Positions 17,758-27,036 of a stretch of DNA of 64,000 nucleotides are shown here, piece by piece. Where the stretch lies: positions 17,002 through 81,001 of the forward strand of contig NZ_JBBIXN010000010.1 of assembly GCF_037646455.1 (NCBI RefSeq), given 5' to 3'. Each line of letters starts with the position of its first letter. Within the stretch, counting starts at the first letter, position 1. Position numbers and translations under genes: made by a program. The notes beneath the pieces were generated by a model. The model searched no databases. It saw only the letters and a program-made list of their open reading frames with translations, and had not been told where the DNA came from. This stretch comes from Draconibacterium mangrovi_A (GTDB taxonomy: Bacteria > Bacteroidota > Bacteroidia > Bacteroidales > Prolixibacteraceae).

Positions 17758-17916
17758 ATTTTGATCTTGTTAACATTTAGTTTGAGCTCATCTTTGATAA
17801 ACTCTGATTATACAAAAGTAATATACTATTTCAATTTTGATACAGATTGTACCTTTGTTAATCCTAATTTAAAAACCATAGGGGTGCTTATTTGTTCATT
17901 TTCAAAAAAATACATG

Positions 17917-19233
17917 TTATTTCAACAAATATTTTCTAAACGACTCGTAAGCAGAATCCATTTCAATCGATTGTTTTTCTCCGGTCATAAAAGCTGCCAG
18001 CTTTTTGGGTAGCCTTACTCTTCCTTTTCCAATTACATCTTCCACTGTTTCAGTGAATTTGGCCGGATGAGCCGTTTCGAGAAAAACTCCGATCTGCCCA
18101 TCTTTAAGAAACTCAGTTAAAGACTGAAAACCACAGGCGCCATGAGGATCACACAGGTAATTTGTTTGCTGATAAACCTCATAAATGACTTTTCGAATCT
18201 CTTCGTCGAAATATCTGAAGCCTTTAATTTTTTCTGAAATTAGCTGGTGCGAGTGGTCATACAAATCCAAAATCCGGGCAAAATTACTGGGTGCCCCAAC
18301 ATCCATGGCATTGGCAATGGTTTCAACCGATGGTCTAGGATTGTATTTTCCGGTTTGGAGGTATTCAAAAACCACATCGTTGGCATTATTGGCGGCAATA
18401 AACTGTTTTATCGGAAGTCCCATTTCAGCAGCGATCAATCCGGCGGTCAGATTCCCAAAGTTTCCGCTGGGCACCGAAACCACGAGCTCTTTACCGTTGA
18501 TAACACCGGCTTCTTTTAGCCTTGCGTAAGCATTAAAATAATAGAATGCCTGGGGTAAAAAGCGTGCAACATTGATTGAGTTGGCTGAAGTAAGTATTAC
18601 TTTTTCGTTAAGTTCCTTATCGAGAAATGCCATTTTTACCAGATGCTGACAATCGTCGAAAGTACCTTCAATCTCGAGAGCAGTTATGTTTTGTCCGAGC
18701 GTAGTAAACTGTACCTCCTGAATTTTACTCACCTTCCCTTTAGGGTAAAGCACATGTACATGAATCCCTTCAACGCCCAAAAATCCATTTGCAACTGCAC
18801 TTCCGGTATCACCCGATGTGGCTACCAGAACATTGACCTGCTGATCTTTTTCTTCCAGAAAATAATTGAGCAGCCTAGCCATAAAACGTGCACCAACATC
18901 TTTAAATGCCAGCGTTGGCCCATGAAACAGTTCAAGTGAATAAATAGAATCCGTAACCTTTACCACCGGGCAATCGAATTGAAGGGTGTCGTAAACTATC
19001 TCTTTTAGATGTTCGTGGTCGACATCTTCGCCAAAAAAACGCAGTGCCACTTCGTAAGCAATTTCCTGAAATGAAAGCTGATCGATCTTCTCAAAAAATT
19101 CGGGATCAAACTTTTCAATCCGTTCAGGCATGAACAAACCATTGTCGGCAGCCAATCCTTTTACGACAGCTTCCTGCAAGGTTACTTCAGGTGTATTTTT
19201 ATTAGTACTGTAATACTTCATATTCGTTTTCAA
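17917..19233 (-). CDS. thrC: Threonine synthase
   Basis: 438 residues, a PLP enzyme converting O-phosphohomoserine to threonine. The N-terminal MKYYSTNKNTPEVTLQEAVVKGL and the PLP-lysine segment GPTLAFKDVGARFM are characteristic, with the phosphate loop ATSGDTGSAVANGF and VSVPSGNFGNLTAG. The frame allows three residues more upstream (M1 versus M5). Last gene of the thrA - kinase - thrC run on the minus strand, 90 nt behind the second gene. Confidence 0.95.
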   Translation of the reverse strand: MKTNMKYYSTNKNTPEVTLQEAVVKGLAADNGLFMPERIEKFDPEFFEKIDQLSFQEIAYEVALRFFGEDVDHEHLKEIVYDTLQFDCPVVKVTDSIYSLELFHGPTLAFKDVGARFMARLLNYFLEEKDQQVNVLVATSGDTGSAVANGFLGVEGIHVHVLYPKGKVSKIQEVQFTTLGQNITALEIEGTFDDCQHLVKMAFLDKELNEKVILTSANSINVARFLPQAFYYFNAYARLKEAGVINGKELVVSVPSGNFGNLTAGLIAAEMGLPIKQFIAANNANDVVFEYLQTGKYNPRPSVETIANAMDVGAPSNFARILDLYDHSHQLISEKIKGFRYFDEEIRKVIYEVYQQTNYLCDPHGACGFQSLTEFLKDGQIGVFLETAHPAKFTETVEDVIGKGRVRLPKKLAAFMTGEKQSIEMDSAYESFRKYLLK

Positions 19234-19323
19234 AAGTATCCATTAAACAGAAAAGGTGAGATTTCTCCGTCTAAAACACATGACATATATCATAAATTTA
19301 ATCTATCGGGTGAGGTTCCGGTT

Positions 19324-20535
19324 TTATCTTTTACCCAAAAATTCACGGATAAACTCGTCGCCTTTCAGCAAACCAAGTACTCCTTTTCGCGGGTCAAATT
19401 CGTCGTAAACCTGCACACCGTCGGCCTCATTTCCGGGCTTGTAAATCGAAAAAGGAACAGGCTCGCGGGTATGTGTCTTTAATGCACAGGGCGTCGGATG
19501 ATCGGGTAAAATAGCCAGAGCGATATCCTCCTCCATTTTGGATGTTTCTTCCAAAATGTATTTCACCACCCGCCGGTCGAGGTATTCAATGGTACTTGTC
19601 TTCAACTCCACATCGCCTTCATGTCCGGCCTCATCACTGGCTTCGATATGCAGGTAAACAAAATCGTGATCTTTTAAAGCCTCGATTGCGGCTTTTGCTT
19701 TCCCTTCGTAATTGGTATCGTACAATCCGGTAGCACCATCCACCTTTATCACATCCATTCCGGCAAAAACACCTATTCCCTGAATCAGATCGACAGCTGA
19801 GATAACTGCTGATTTTTCAATGCCAAACATTTCTTTTAATGTTGGCATGGCCGGCTTATAACCCGGCGACCAAGGCCAAATGCTGTTTGCCGGTTCCTTT
19901 CCTTCCTCTTTTCGTTTCAGATTAATTGGGTGTGCAGCCAATAATTCCTGCGATTTCATAATTAAATCGGTAATCAAATTGCAAGTGGCTTTTGCTTCTT
20001 CAGTGCGCGTTTTCGGTAAAACGTCGCGGAAAGGAGTACCGGGGACATCGTGTGGAGGCGTACAATCGAAATATTTTATTCCACCTTTTATAACCAGCAA
20101 GTGCCGGTACGAAACTCCGGGGTAGAATTTTATGGTATCGCTGCCCAGTTTTTCATCGAGGTAGCGTATAAGTTCTCCGGCTTCCTCTGAAGAAATATGA
20201 CCACCGGAATGATTTTTTAATTTCTCGTTTTCAATGGTGAGCAAGTTACAGCGCATTCCAAGATCGCCCGGTTCGAGCGTAACTCCCATACTGGCAGCTT
20301 CGATTACTCCCCTACCTTCAAATACTTGTTCCACGTCGTAGCCCAAAACGGCCATGTTTGCAATTTCACTTCCCGGATGCATCGACTCCGGAACCGTCTT
20401 TAGCATTCCCGACTGCCCGTGCTTTGCAAGCCAGTCGATGTGTGGCTTAATGGCCATTTGCAGTGGTGTTTTATTGCCGTATTTTGCCAGTGGCTCATCC
20501 GACATACCATCACCTAATATTATTATATACTTCAT
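19324..20535 (-). CDS. ApgM-type phosphoglycerate mutase homologue, putative homoserine kinase
   Basis: 403 residues of the alkaline-phosphatase superfamily, archaeal-type cofactor-independent phosphoglycerate mutase branch. Metal and nucleophile motifs are visible: ILGDGMSDEP at the N-terminus, PGSEIANMAVLGYD with the nucleophilic Ser, HIEASDEAGHEGD, and LPDHPTPC. It lies between thrA and thrC where a homoserine kinase is required and no GHMP-type thrB is present in the window. This clade is classed as 'proposed homoserine kinase' (TIGR02535) for that reason, so the assignment rests on context and family and not on residues. The alternative is a glycolytic mutase. Confidence 0.8.
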   Translation of the reverse strand: MKYIIILGDGMSDEPLAKYGNKTPLQMAIKPHIDWLAKHGQSGMLKTVPESMHPGSEIANMAVLGYDVEQVFEGRGVIEAASMGVTLEPGDLGMRCNLLTIENEKLKNHSGGHISSEEAGELIRYLDEKLGSDTIKFYPGVSYRHLLVIKGGIKYFDCTPPHDVPGTPFRDVLPKTRTEEAKATCNLITDLIMKSQELLAAHPINLKRKEEGKEPANSIWPWSPGYKPAMPTLKEMFGIEKSAVISAVDLIQGIGVFAGMDVIKVDGATGLYDTNYEGKAKAAIEALKDHDFVYLHIEASDEAGHEGDVELKTSTIEYLDRRVVKYILEETSKMEEDIALAILPDHPTPCALKTHTREPVPFSIYKPGNEADGVQVYDEFDPRKGVLGLLKGDEFIREFLGKR

Positions 20536-20574
20536 CGTTGTTGCTGTTTTAATCGCCCTAAAAGACTCTGGTAA

Positions 20575-22995
20575 TTAGATATTGGACACTTTGATTAGAT
20601 CGGCAAAAACACCTGCCGCAGTAACCGAGGCACCAGCGCCATAACCTTTTATCAACATCGGGAATTCGTCGTAACGTTCGGTGGTGTACATCACCAAATT
20701 GTTGCTTCCTTCCAGGTCATAGAACGGGTGCGTTGCATCCACTTCTTCCAGACCAGCCGAAGCTTTACCGTTTTCGAAACGCGCTACAAAACGCCATTTT
20801 TTATTTTCAGCATCCAGTACTTTTCGTCGTTGTTCAAATTCCGTATCAAGCGATTTGATCCCCGACCAGAATTCATCGAGTGTGCCATCGAACAATGAAT
20901 CGGGCACAAAACGCTCGATTAAAATCTCATCCATTTCAAGCACGTAACCTGACTCGCGCGCCAGGATCAGTATTTTTCGGGCCACATCAACACCACTTAA
21001 ATCAATTCTTGGATCGGGTTCTGAATACCCTTCTTCCTTTGCCATTTTAATGGTCTTACTGAATGGCACATCTTCTGAAATGGTATTGAATATATAATTT
21101 AAAGTACCCGAAAGAACCGCCTCAATCTTTAAGATTTTATCGCCTGAATTCACTAAATCGTTAAGCGTATTAATGATAGGTAATCCGGCGCCAACGTTGG
21201 TTTCGAATAAGAATTTCACACCTTTCTGCTTGGCAATTTTCTTCAGTTCGGCGTAGTTTGAATACTCCGACGATGCCGCTACTTTATTGGCTGTCACCAC
21301 TGAAATATTGGAACCAAGAATCCTTTTGTAAAGTGCTGCAACGTCTTCCGAGGCCGTACAATCAACAAAAACGGAGTTATAAATATTCATCGCTTCCATT
21401 TCGTCAACAAAAGCGTGTAAACCCGAAACATGGTCTGAATTTTCAAGCAACTCCCTAAATTTTTCAATTTCAATTCCATCGCGGTGAAAAACCATTTTCT
21501 TCGAATTGGCCACGCCGGTAAGTTTTACTCTCAGGTGTTTTTCTTTCAGCAAACGATTCTGCTGCTGCTGCAATTGCTGCAATAAATTGCCACCGACCGT
21601 TCCAATTCCCATCAGAAAAACATTGATCTCCAAAAACTCCGACAGGAAGAAGGATTCGTGAACTACATTCAGTGTTTTACGCAGCTCCTCGTTTTTCACC
21701 ACCCACGAAATATTCAACTCCGAAGCACCCTGCGCAATGGCGATTATATTTACACCGCTTTTACCAATGGTAGAAAAAAGTTTTCCGGCAATACCCGTAG
21801 TGTGCTTCATGTTCTCACCAACAATTGCAACCACTGAGACTCCGCTTTCCAGCTCAATTTTATTGACCTGTCCGCTGTTAATTTCCTTTTCAAACTCTTC
21901 CCTGATCGCCGCTTCTGCCACTTCAATCGCTTTCTCCTCGATTGCAATACTTATTGAATTTTCGGAAGATGCCTGCGAGATAAGAATAACATTGACGTTA
22001 ACACTGGCCAGCGCCGTAAACAATCGCATCGAGATACCGGTTACTCCTACCATACCAATTCCCTGAATCGTTAACAAGGTGATGCCCGAAATGGATGAAA
22101 TACCTTTGATTGGTCGGTCGAGTCCGTTTTTAACGCCTTTAATGATCTTTGTTCCGGCGTTTTCAGGCTCGAATGTATTTTTAATCTGAATTGGAATTCC
22201 CTTTTGATAAACCGGCAGAATGGTAGGGGGATAAATTACTTTTGCACCGAAATGCGAAAGCTCCATTGCTTCAGAATAAGTTAGTTCAGGAATGGTATAC
22301 GCTTTTCGGATCACACGTGGATCAGCGGTCATAAACCCATTTACATCGGTCCAGATTTCCAGGATCTCGGCATCGAGGGCAGCAGCAATAATTGCGGCAG
22401 TAAAGTCAGATCCTCCACGGCCAAGTGTAGTAAATTCACCCTTATTGTTTTTTGAAATAAATCCCGGAACAACTGCTTTTCCTCTAAAGCCGGAAAATGC
22501 ATCACGAATTTTCTGATTGGTAACGTTAAAGTCAACTGAAGCTCTGCCAAAATTACTGTTGGTGCGGATAAATTCCGATGAATCTTTACGATCGGCCCCA
22601 AGATAATGGGCTACAATGTGCGATGAAACGCGTTCGCCAATCCCGGCGATACGGTCAAGCGTTTTAGCCGTTAATTCCCCAACCAGAGTAATTCCTGTAA
22701 GAATCTGCTCCAGCTCATCGAGCAAATTATTTACCAGTTCCTGTACTTTTCCTGAGCCGTTAAAAAGCTCCTGAAGAGTTTCCTCGTGCTTTGTTTTAAT
22801 TTCCGTAAGTTCTGTATGAAAGTCGCCTGTTCCCGTTGCAGCATTGGTTGCTGCATTTAGAATTTTATCGGTTATTCCGCCCAGCGCGGACACTACTACA
22901 ATCACATCGTCCTTTTCTGCAAGAACGATCTGCTTCACTCGTTTAATGTTTGCGGCAGAACCTACGGATGTTCCACCAAATTTCAAGACTTTCAT
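20575..22995 (-). CDS. thrA: Bifunctional aspartokinase / homoserine dehydrogenase
   Basis: 806 residues. The N-terminal aspartokinase domain (MKVLKFGGTSVGSA, FTTLGRGGSDFTAA) is followed by two ACT-type regulatory repeats (about 310-460), then homoserine dehydrogenase (NVFLMGIGTVGGNLLQQL for NAD(P) binding, TANKVA, EGYSEPDPRIDLSGVDVARK). It carries out the first and third steps of the aspartate pathway to threonine and methionine; the ACT domains suggest feedback inhibition by threonine. First gene of the operon. The 200-nt leader upstream holds only weak promoter-like matches and no obvious Thr-rich leader peptide. Confidence 0.96.
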   Translation of the reverse strand: MKVLKFGGTSVGSAANIKRVKQIVLAEKDDVIVVVSALGGITDKILNAATNAATGTGDFHTELTEIKTKHEETLQELFNGSGKVQELVNNLLDELEQILTGITLVGELTAKTLDRIAGIGERVSSHIVAHYLGADRKDSSEFIRTNSNFGRASVDFNVTNQKIRDAFSGFRGKAVVPGFISKNNKGEFTTLGRGGSDFTAAIIAAALDAEILEIWTDVNGFMTADPRVIRKAYTIPELTYSEAMELSHFGAKVIYPPTILPVYQKGIPIQIKNTFEPENAGTKIIKGVKNGLDRPIKGISSISGITLLTIQGIGMVGVTGISMRLFTALASVNVNVILISQASSENSISIAIEEKAIEVAEAAIREEFEKEINSGQVNKIELESGVSVVAIVGENMKHTTGIAGKLFSTIGKSGVNIIAIAQGASELNISWVVKNEELRKTLNVVHESFFLSEFLEINVFLMGIGTVGGNLLQQLQQQQNRLLKEKHLRVKLTGVANSKKMVFHRDGIEIEKFRELLENSDHVSGLHAFVDEMEAMNIYNSVFVDCTASEDVAALYKRILGSNISVVTANKVAASSEYSNYAELKKIAKQKGVKFLFETNVGAGLPIINTLNDLVNSGDKILKIEAVLSGTLNYIFNTISEDVPFSKTIKMAKEEGYSEPDPRIDLSGVDVARKILILARESGYVLEMDEILIERFVPDSLFDGTLDEFWSGIKSLDTEFEQRRKVLDAENKKWRFVARFENGKASAGLEEVDATHPFYDLEGSNNLVMYTTERYDEFPMLIKGYGAGASVTAAGVFADLIKVSNI

Positions 22996-23135
22996 ACAAT
23001 TAAATTGTTTATTTAAATGGTATCTTATTAAACTTGTCCGAACATTAGGGATTCGTTTAATACTTCTTTAGTTAAGTTTTATTCTCTTTTTTCCAATGCT
23101 TTACGGAGATTTATTCTCCATTCAAAATTGCTTAT

Positions 23136-23174
23136 AAAAAAACCGGATGAATCGACAGAACCAATTCATCCGGT
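23136..23174 (-). terminator. Terminator downstream of recA
   Basis: Minus-strand perfect 11-bp stem (23174-23164 with 23152-23142, ACCGGATGAAT/ATTCATCCGGT), 11-nt loop, followed by seven T. It separates recA from the threonine operon. Confidence 0.88.
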
Positions 23175-23196
23175 ATATTCTGTCATTATTTTTCGC

Positions 23197-24222
23197 TTAA
23201 ACGGTCGTTTGAGGTTCTGTAATGGCTTCAATAATTTTGGTTTCCAGCTCGTGAGCCAGCTCAGGATTATCAACAATCAGCGTGCGAACGGTTTCGCGTC
23301 CCTGCCCGAGTTTGGTTTCGCCGTAACTAAACCACGATCCACTCTTTTTAATGATATTGAACTGTACTCCCAAATCGATGATCTCACCTGATTTTGAGAT
23401 TCCTTCGCCATACATAATGTCAAATTCGGCTTTGCGGAATGGCGGTGCCACTTTGTTTTTCACCACTTTCACCCGCACATGATTTCCGTTGACTTCATCG
23501 CCATCTTTTATTTGACCAATTCGACGAATATCCAATCGAACCGAAGAATAAAATTTTAAAGCATTACCACCAGTTGTGGTTTCCGGATTACCAAACATTA
23601 CACCGATTTTCTCACGCAACTGGTTAATAAAAACACAGCATGTTTTTGTGCGGTTGATGTTGGCTGTAAGTTTACGCAGTGCCTGCGACATCAGACGTGC
23701 CTGTAAGCCCATTTTCGAATCACCCATTTCACCTTCCAGTTCGGCTTTAGGCGTTAATGCAGCCACCGAGTCGATCACTACAATGTCCAAAGCTCCTGAA
23801 CGGATCAGGTTATCGGCGATCTCCAGTGCCTGCTCTCCGTTGTCGGGCTGCGAGATCAATAGCTCATCGATGTTCACTCCCAGTTTCCTGGCGTAATAAG
23901 GATCGAAAGCATGCTCGGCATCAATAATGGCGGCAATTCCTCCTGCTTTTTGAGCCTCGGCAATCGCGTGAATGGCCAGAGTGGTTTTACCCGACGACTC
24001 CGGTCCATATATTTCAACTACTCTTCCTTTCGGATATCCTCCAACTCCCAATGCCACATCAAGTGCAATGGATCCGGAAGAAATGGCCGGCACGTTTTCA
24101 TCGCCGTGGTCGCCCATGCGCATTATCGAGCCTTTTCCATAGCTCTTTTCAATCTTATCCATTGTAAGCTGAAGCGCTTTCAGCTTTTCCTTATTCATTT
24201 CGGTTTTTTCTTCTTTGGTCAT
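23197..24222 (-). CDS. recA: RecA recombinase
   Basis: 341 residues, standard RecA length. Walker A GPESSGKT at 73-80, Walker B region LDIVVIDSVAAL, loop L1 EGEMGDSKMGLQARLM, and the L2/ATP-cap segment QLREKIGVMFGNPETTTGGNALKF. It binds single-stranded DNA, catalyses strand exchange and stimulates LexA-type cleavage. It starts 11 nt after bcp, so the two are likely co-transcribed, an uncommon pairing that links peroxide defence to DNA repair. No LexA box was recognised by eye. Confidence 0.98.
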   Translation of the reverse strand: MTKEEKTEMNKEKLKALQLTMDKIEKSYGKGSIMRMGDHGDENVPAISSGSIALDVALGVGGYPKGRVVEIYGPESSGKTTLAIHAIAEAQKAGGIAAIIDAEHAFDPYYARKLGVNIDELLISQPDNGEQALEIADNLIRSGALDIVVIDSVAALTPKAELEGEMGDSKMGLQARLMSQALRKLTANINRTKTCCVFINQLREKIGVMFGNPETTTGGNALKFYSSVRLDIRRIGQIKDGDEVNGNHVRVKVVKNKVAPPFRKAEFDIMYGEGISKSGEIIDLGVQFNIIKKSGSWFSYGETKLGQGRETVRTLIVDNPELAHELETKIIEAITEPQTTV

Positions 24223-24233
24223 TTAAGATTAGC

Positions 24234-24698
24234 TTATAAATTTAATGCTTCTATTATCTGGTTGGTATGATCTTTCGTTTTTACCTTGTCAAAAATTTCC
24301 TGAATTACTCCGTTTTCGTCGATCACAAAAGTTTTACGCAAAACTCCCATGTACTCTTTCCCGTACATTTTCTTTAATCCCCAGGCTCCGTAAGCCTCCA
24401 GAATTTCTTTTTCAGTGTCTGAGATCAGATTGAAACGAAAACCAAATTTACTAATAAAATTCTGATGTGACTTCTGACTGTCGGGACTAACTCCAACAAC
24501 CTCAAAACCTTTTTCCAGCCACGCATCGTAATTATCATTCAGGTTACACGATTCGGCCGTACATCCGGGTGTATTGTCCTTGGGGTAAAAATAAAGGATC
24601 AATTTTTTTCCGGCGTAATCTTTCAGGCTTATTTTTTCTCCATTCTGATTTACTCCCTCAAATTCAGGAGCTTTGTCTCCAACTTTTAAGCTTGTCAT
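24234..24698 (-). CDS. bcp: Thioredoxin-dependent peroxiredoxin (BCP/PrxQ type)
   Basis: 154 residues. The peroxidatic Cys46 in DNTPGCTAESC and a resolving Cys51 (CX4C) define the BCP/PrxQ subfamily, which reduces hydrogen and organic peroxides with thioredoxin. A TATATTTG box at 24728-24721 (minus), about 22 nt before the ATG, is a good -7 element for a bcp-recA transcript; the -33 region is not convincing. Confidence 0.93.
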   Translation of the reverse strand: MTSLKVGDKAPEFEGVNQNGEKISLKDYAGKKLILYFYPKDNTPGCTAESCNLNDNYDAWLEKGFEVVGVSPDSQKSHQNFISKFGFRFNLISDTEKEILEAYGAWGLKKMYGKEYMGVLRKTFVIDENGVIQEIFDKVKTKDHTNQIIEALNL

Positions 24699-24852
24699 TT
24701 TTTTGAGTTGTTACGTTTTACAAATATAAGTTATTAAATGTTATTTATGCGGTCTCCAAATTAGTTCCTACGGTTTAATTCAGACTAATTTAAATTCTCA
24801 AAACACAGTTTTTTGTTAAATTTACATATCAGAAACTGAATTTGTTTTTTTG

Positions 24853-26283
24853 ATGGATTTTAGAAGAACCTGCGTACTAGTAACAACAAGCTTCTTTTTA
24901 TTGTTTGCTTCATTTTCAAATTTGGCAAGCGAACAGGATAACACTTTGGTGAAGGCCATAAAACTGTTCGATCAACAGGAATATGAAGAGGCGGAATTAT
25001 TGTTAAAAGGATTACTGGATAAGAATCCCGATCACCTGATGGTAAATTATTTTTATGGTGCCTGCCGAACTGAAAATCAGCACTACGAAAATAAGGAGAT
25101 TGCATATTTATTAAAAGGGAGTACCGGGGAGGCGCCCCTGAAAACCGATTATTACCTGGGAATTCAATACCAGGCACAAAGCCGGTGGGAAGATGCAATC
25201 AGGCATTATAAGACTTATCAAAATCAGGTTGGCAACGAAGAACAAGCCGAGTTAAACATAACCGAAAAAATCAGACAGTGCGAAGAGCACATCAATCCTT
25301 ACACACCTTACGAAGAAGAACAGGCCGTTATAGCTCCTATTCCACGCCCTGAAGAAGAGCAGGCCAGGATAGAAGAAAGTGCTTCAGTAGCTGGCGGAGC
25401 TGTATATCCGGGAATGGGAAACGATACTTTAATGGCCGACACTGCATTGGTGGCTATCGACTCGGCGGCAACCGATACACTCCTCCAAATCGCTGTTGCT
25501 AAAGAACCGGTACCTGAACAACCAAAAGCGGAACGCATCGATTTTACCATTAACGGTGAAATGACCTACATCGATACCTCCAATTTTCAAACCCGTGAAG
25601 GACTCCATAATTTTCTGATGTGGCAAAAATCGGCTTCACAGCTCGATTCATTAAAATCGTTAATGAATAACTGGCGCGAATCGTATGCCCAGGCAACAAC
25701 GACTTCACAACGAGATCAGTTGGGGAATAAGATCATTGCGGGCGAAAATGAATTATTTACCCTTCAAAAAAAGACAAAAGAATACAACACACTTGCCATT
25801 AAAGCTGAAGACGATTTCTGGAAATCACAATCCGAAACAGATCGCCTGAAATTTACCAAACACCTGAAAGCATTGGACCGATCTTATTTAGTTCCTGACC
25901 AAACCGTTGATCCTCCGCTCGATACAACCATAATTATACCACAGGAAATTCCTCAAAGTATTCCTGCCACAGCAACGAGTCAATCACCGGGCGATACCGA
26001 TGAACTGGTTTATAAAATTCAGATTGGAGCTTACAGTCGTGGTCTTCCCTCGTATGTAAAAAAGCTTTACGAAAAATTATCCTATATCCGTAAAATAGAG
26101 AATTATACCGATGACCGTGGTGTTGTAGTTTACACTACCGGCAACCTGACTAATTACGATGATGCCGTAAAAATGCAAAATCAGGTGCGGCAGGAAGGCA
26201 TAGAAGATGCATTTGTTGTGCCATATTTTAACGGAAAAAGAATAACTTTGAGTGAGGCAAAAAAACTCGAACAGGAAAAATGA
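24853..26283 (+). CDS. SPOR-domain and TPR-type periplasmic/membrane-anchored protein
   Basis: 476 residues from the ATG at 24853 (a TTG one codon upstream is also open). An N-terminal signal/anchor (VLVTTSFFLLFASFSNLA) precedes a TPR-like region (about 30-150; AIKLFDQQEYEEAELLLKGL, YLGIQYQAQSRWEDAIRHYK), a Pro/Glu/Ala-rich linker with coiled-coil tendency, and a C-terminal SPOR domain (about 395-465; VYKIQIGAYSRGLPSYVKKL). SPOR domains bind denuded peptidoglycan, so the protein may act in cell-wall or division-site processes. Its stop overlaps the clpS start by four bases. Confidence 0.8.
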   Translation: MDFRRTCVLVTTSFFLLFASFSNLASEQDNTLVKAIKLFDQQEYEEAELLLKGLLDKNPDHLMVNYFYGACRTENQHYENKEIAYLLKGSTGEAPLKTDYYLGIQYQAQSRWEDAIRHYKTYQNQVGNEEQAELNITEKIRQCEEHINPYTPYEEEQAVIAPIPRPEEEQARIEESASVAGGAVYPGMGNDTLMADTALVAIDSAATDTLLQIAVAKEPVPEQPKAERIDFTINGEMTYIDTSNFQTREGLHNFLMWQKSASQLDSLKSLMNNWRESYAQATTTSQRDQLGNKIIAGENELFTLQKKTKEYNTLAIKAEDDFWKSQSETDRLKFTKHLKALDRSYLVPDQTVDPPLDTTIIIPQEIPQSIPATATSQSPGDTDELVYKIQIGAYSRGLPSYVKKLYEKLSYIRKIENYTDDRGVVVYTTGNLTNYDDAVKMQNQVRQEGIEDAFVVPYFNGKRITLSEAKKLEQEK

Positions 26284-26558
26284 CGATAAGAGAGCCTAAA
26301 AATATCCCGATACAGGATTCCAACGAAAAGGTGTTAGAGGAGAAATTCCTGATTTTGCACAACGACGATGTGCATACATTTGATTATGTGATCGATGCAT
26401 TGATCGAAGTATGCGATCACGATTTTGAGCAAGCCACACAGTGTACTTTCCTGGTTCATTACAAGGGAAAATGTGACGTTAGAAAAGGGAGCCAGGAAGA
26501 GCTTAAACCCATGAAAGATGCACTGATTGAACGCGAACTTAATGCCACAATAGACTAA
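26280..26558 (+). CDS. clpS: ClpS adaptor for ATP-dependent Clp protease
   Basis: 92 residues with the ClpS core: FLILHNDDVHTFDYVIDAL (Asn-Asp-Asp loop that reads N-degrons), EQATQCTFLVHYKGKCDV and the final KPMKDALIERELNATID. It should deliver N-end-rule substrates to ClpA/ClpC. The ATG overlaps the SPOR gene stop (ATGA) and the gene ends 3 nt before nfeD. Confidence 0.9.
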   Translation: MTIREPKNIPIQDSNEKVLEEKFLILHNDDVHTFDYVIDALIEVCDHDFEQATQCTFLVHYKGKCDVRKGSQEELKPMKDALIERELNATID

Positions 26559-26561
26559 ACT

Positions 26562-27035
26562 ATGTCGATATTTGCTATCATTCTACTCATCCTGCTGGGA
26601 CTGGTGCTATTACTCATTGAGTTTGCGGTCATCCCGGGTGTTACAATTGCGGGAATCGGAGGTTTTTTGCTCCTGGGAGCCAGCGTTTATATTGCTTTCA
26701 GCGAACTGGGAAACACGGCCGGATTTATTACTTTGCTGGTGGTACTGATTGTAGCACCGGCCATGATTTACTATTTCTTTAAATCGAGGACAGGCAAAAA
26801 GATGATCCTCGAAAAAAACATCGACGGTAAAGTTGAATTCGTTAACAGCCAGAAGATTGCTGTTGGCGACACCGGAAAAAGCATTGGAAGACTAGCACCA
26901 ACCGGGAAAGCGCGGGTGAATGGCGAAGTTGTGGAAGCCCAATCAACCGGAGCCTTTGTCGACCACAACACCGAAATTAGAGTATTAAAAATTATATCCA
27001 ATAGAATTATTGTTGAACCTGTAAATAAAAAATAA
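26562..27035 (+). CDS. NfeD-like membrane protein
   Basis: 157 residues: two or three N-terminal membrane segments (about 4-75) followed by a C-terminal OB-fold NfeD domain (GDTGKSIGRLAPTGKARVNGEVVEAQSTG). NfeD proteins pair with flotillin/SPFH proteins in membrane microdomains, and here the gene ends one base before the flotillin-like floA, a very widely kept pair. The protease domain of long NfeD forms is absent. Confidence 0.92.
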   Translation: MSIFAIILLILLGLVLLLIEFAVIPGVTIAGIGGFLLLGASVYIAFSELGNTAGFITLLVVLIVAPAMIYYFFKSRTGKKMILEKNIDGKVEFVNSQKIAVGDTGKSIGRLAPTGKARVNGEVVEAQSTGAFVDHNTEIRVLKIISNRIIVEPVNKK

Positions 27036-27036
27036 A

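Noticed and set aside
22996..23135. Threonine attenuator or leader peptide upstream of thrA
   Set aside because: No Thr/Ile-rich short ORF and no alternative hairpin pair found; only a small 4-5 bp GGAG/CTCC hairpin.
24860..25198. Minus-strand ORF inside the SPOR gene
   Set aside because: Shadow frame of a well-supported plus-strand gene with no family features; many similar shadow frames across the window were left out for the same reason.
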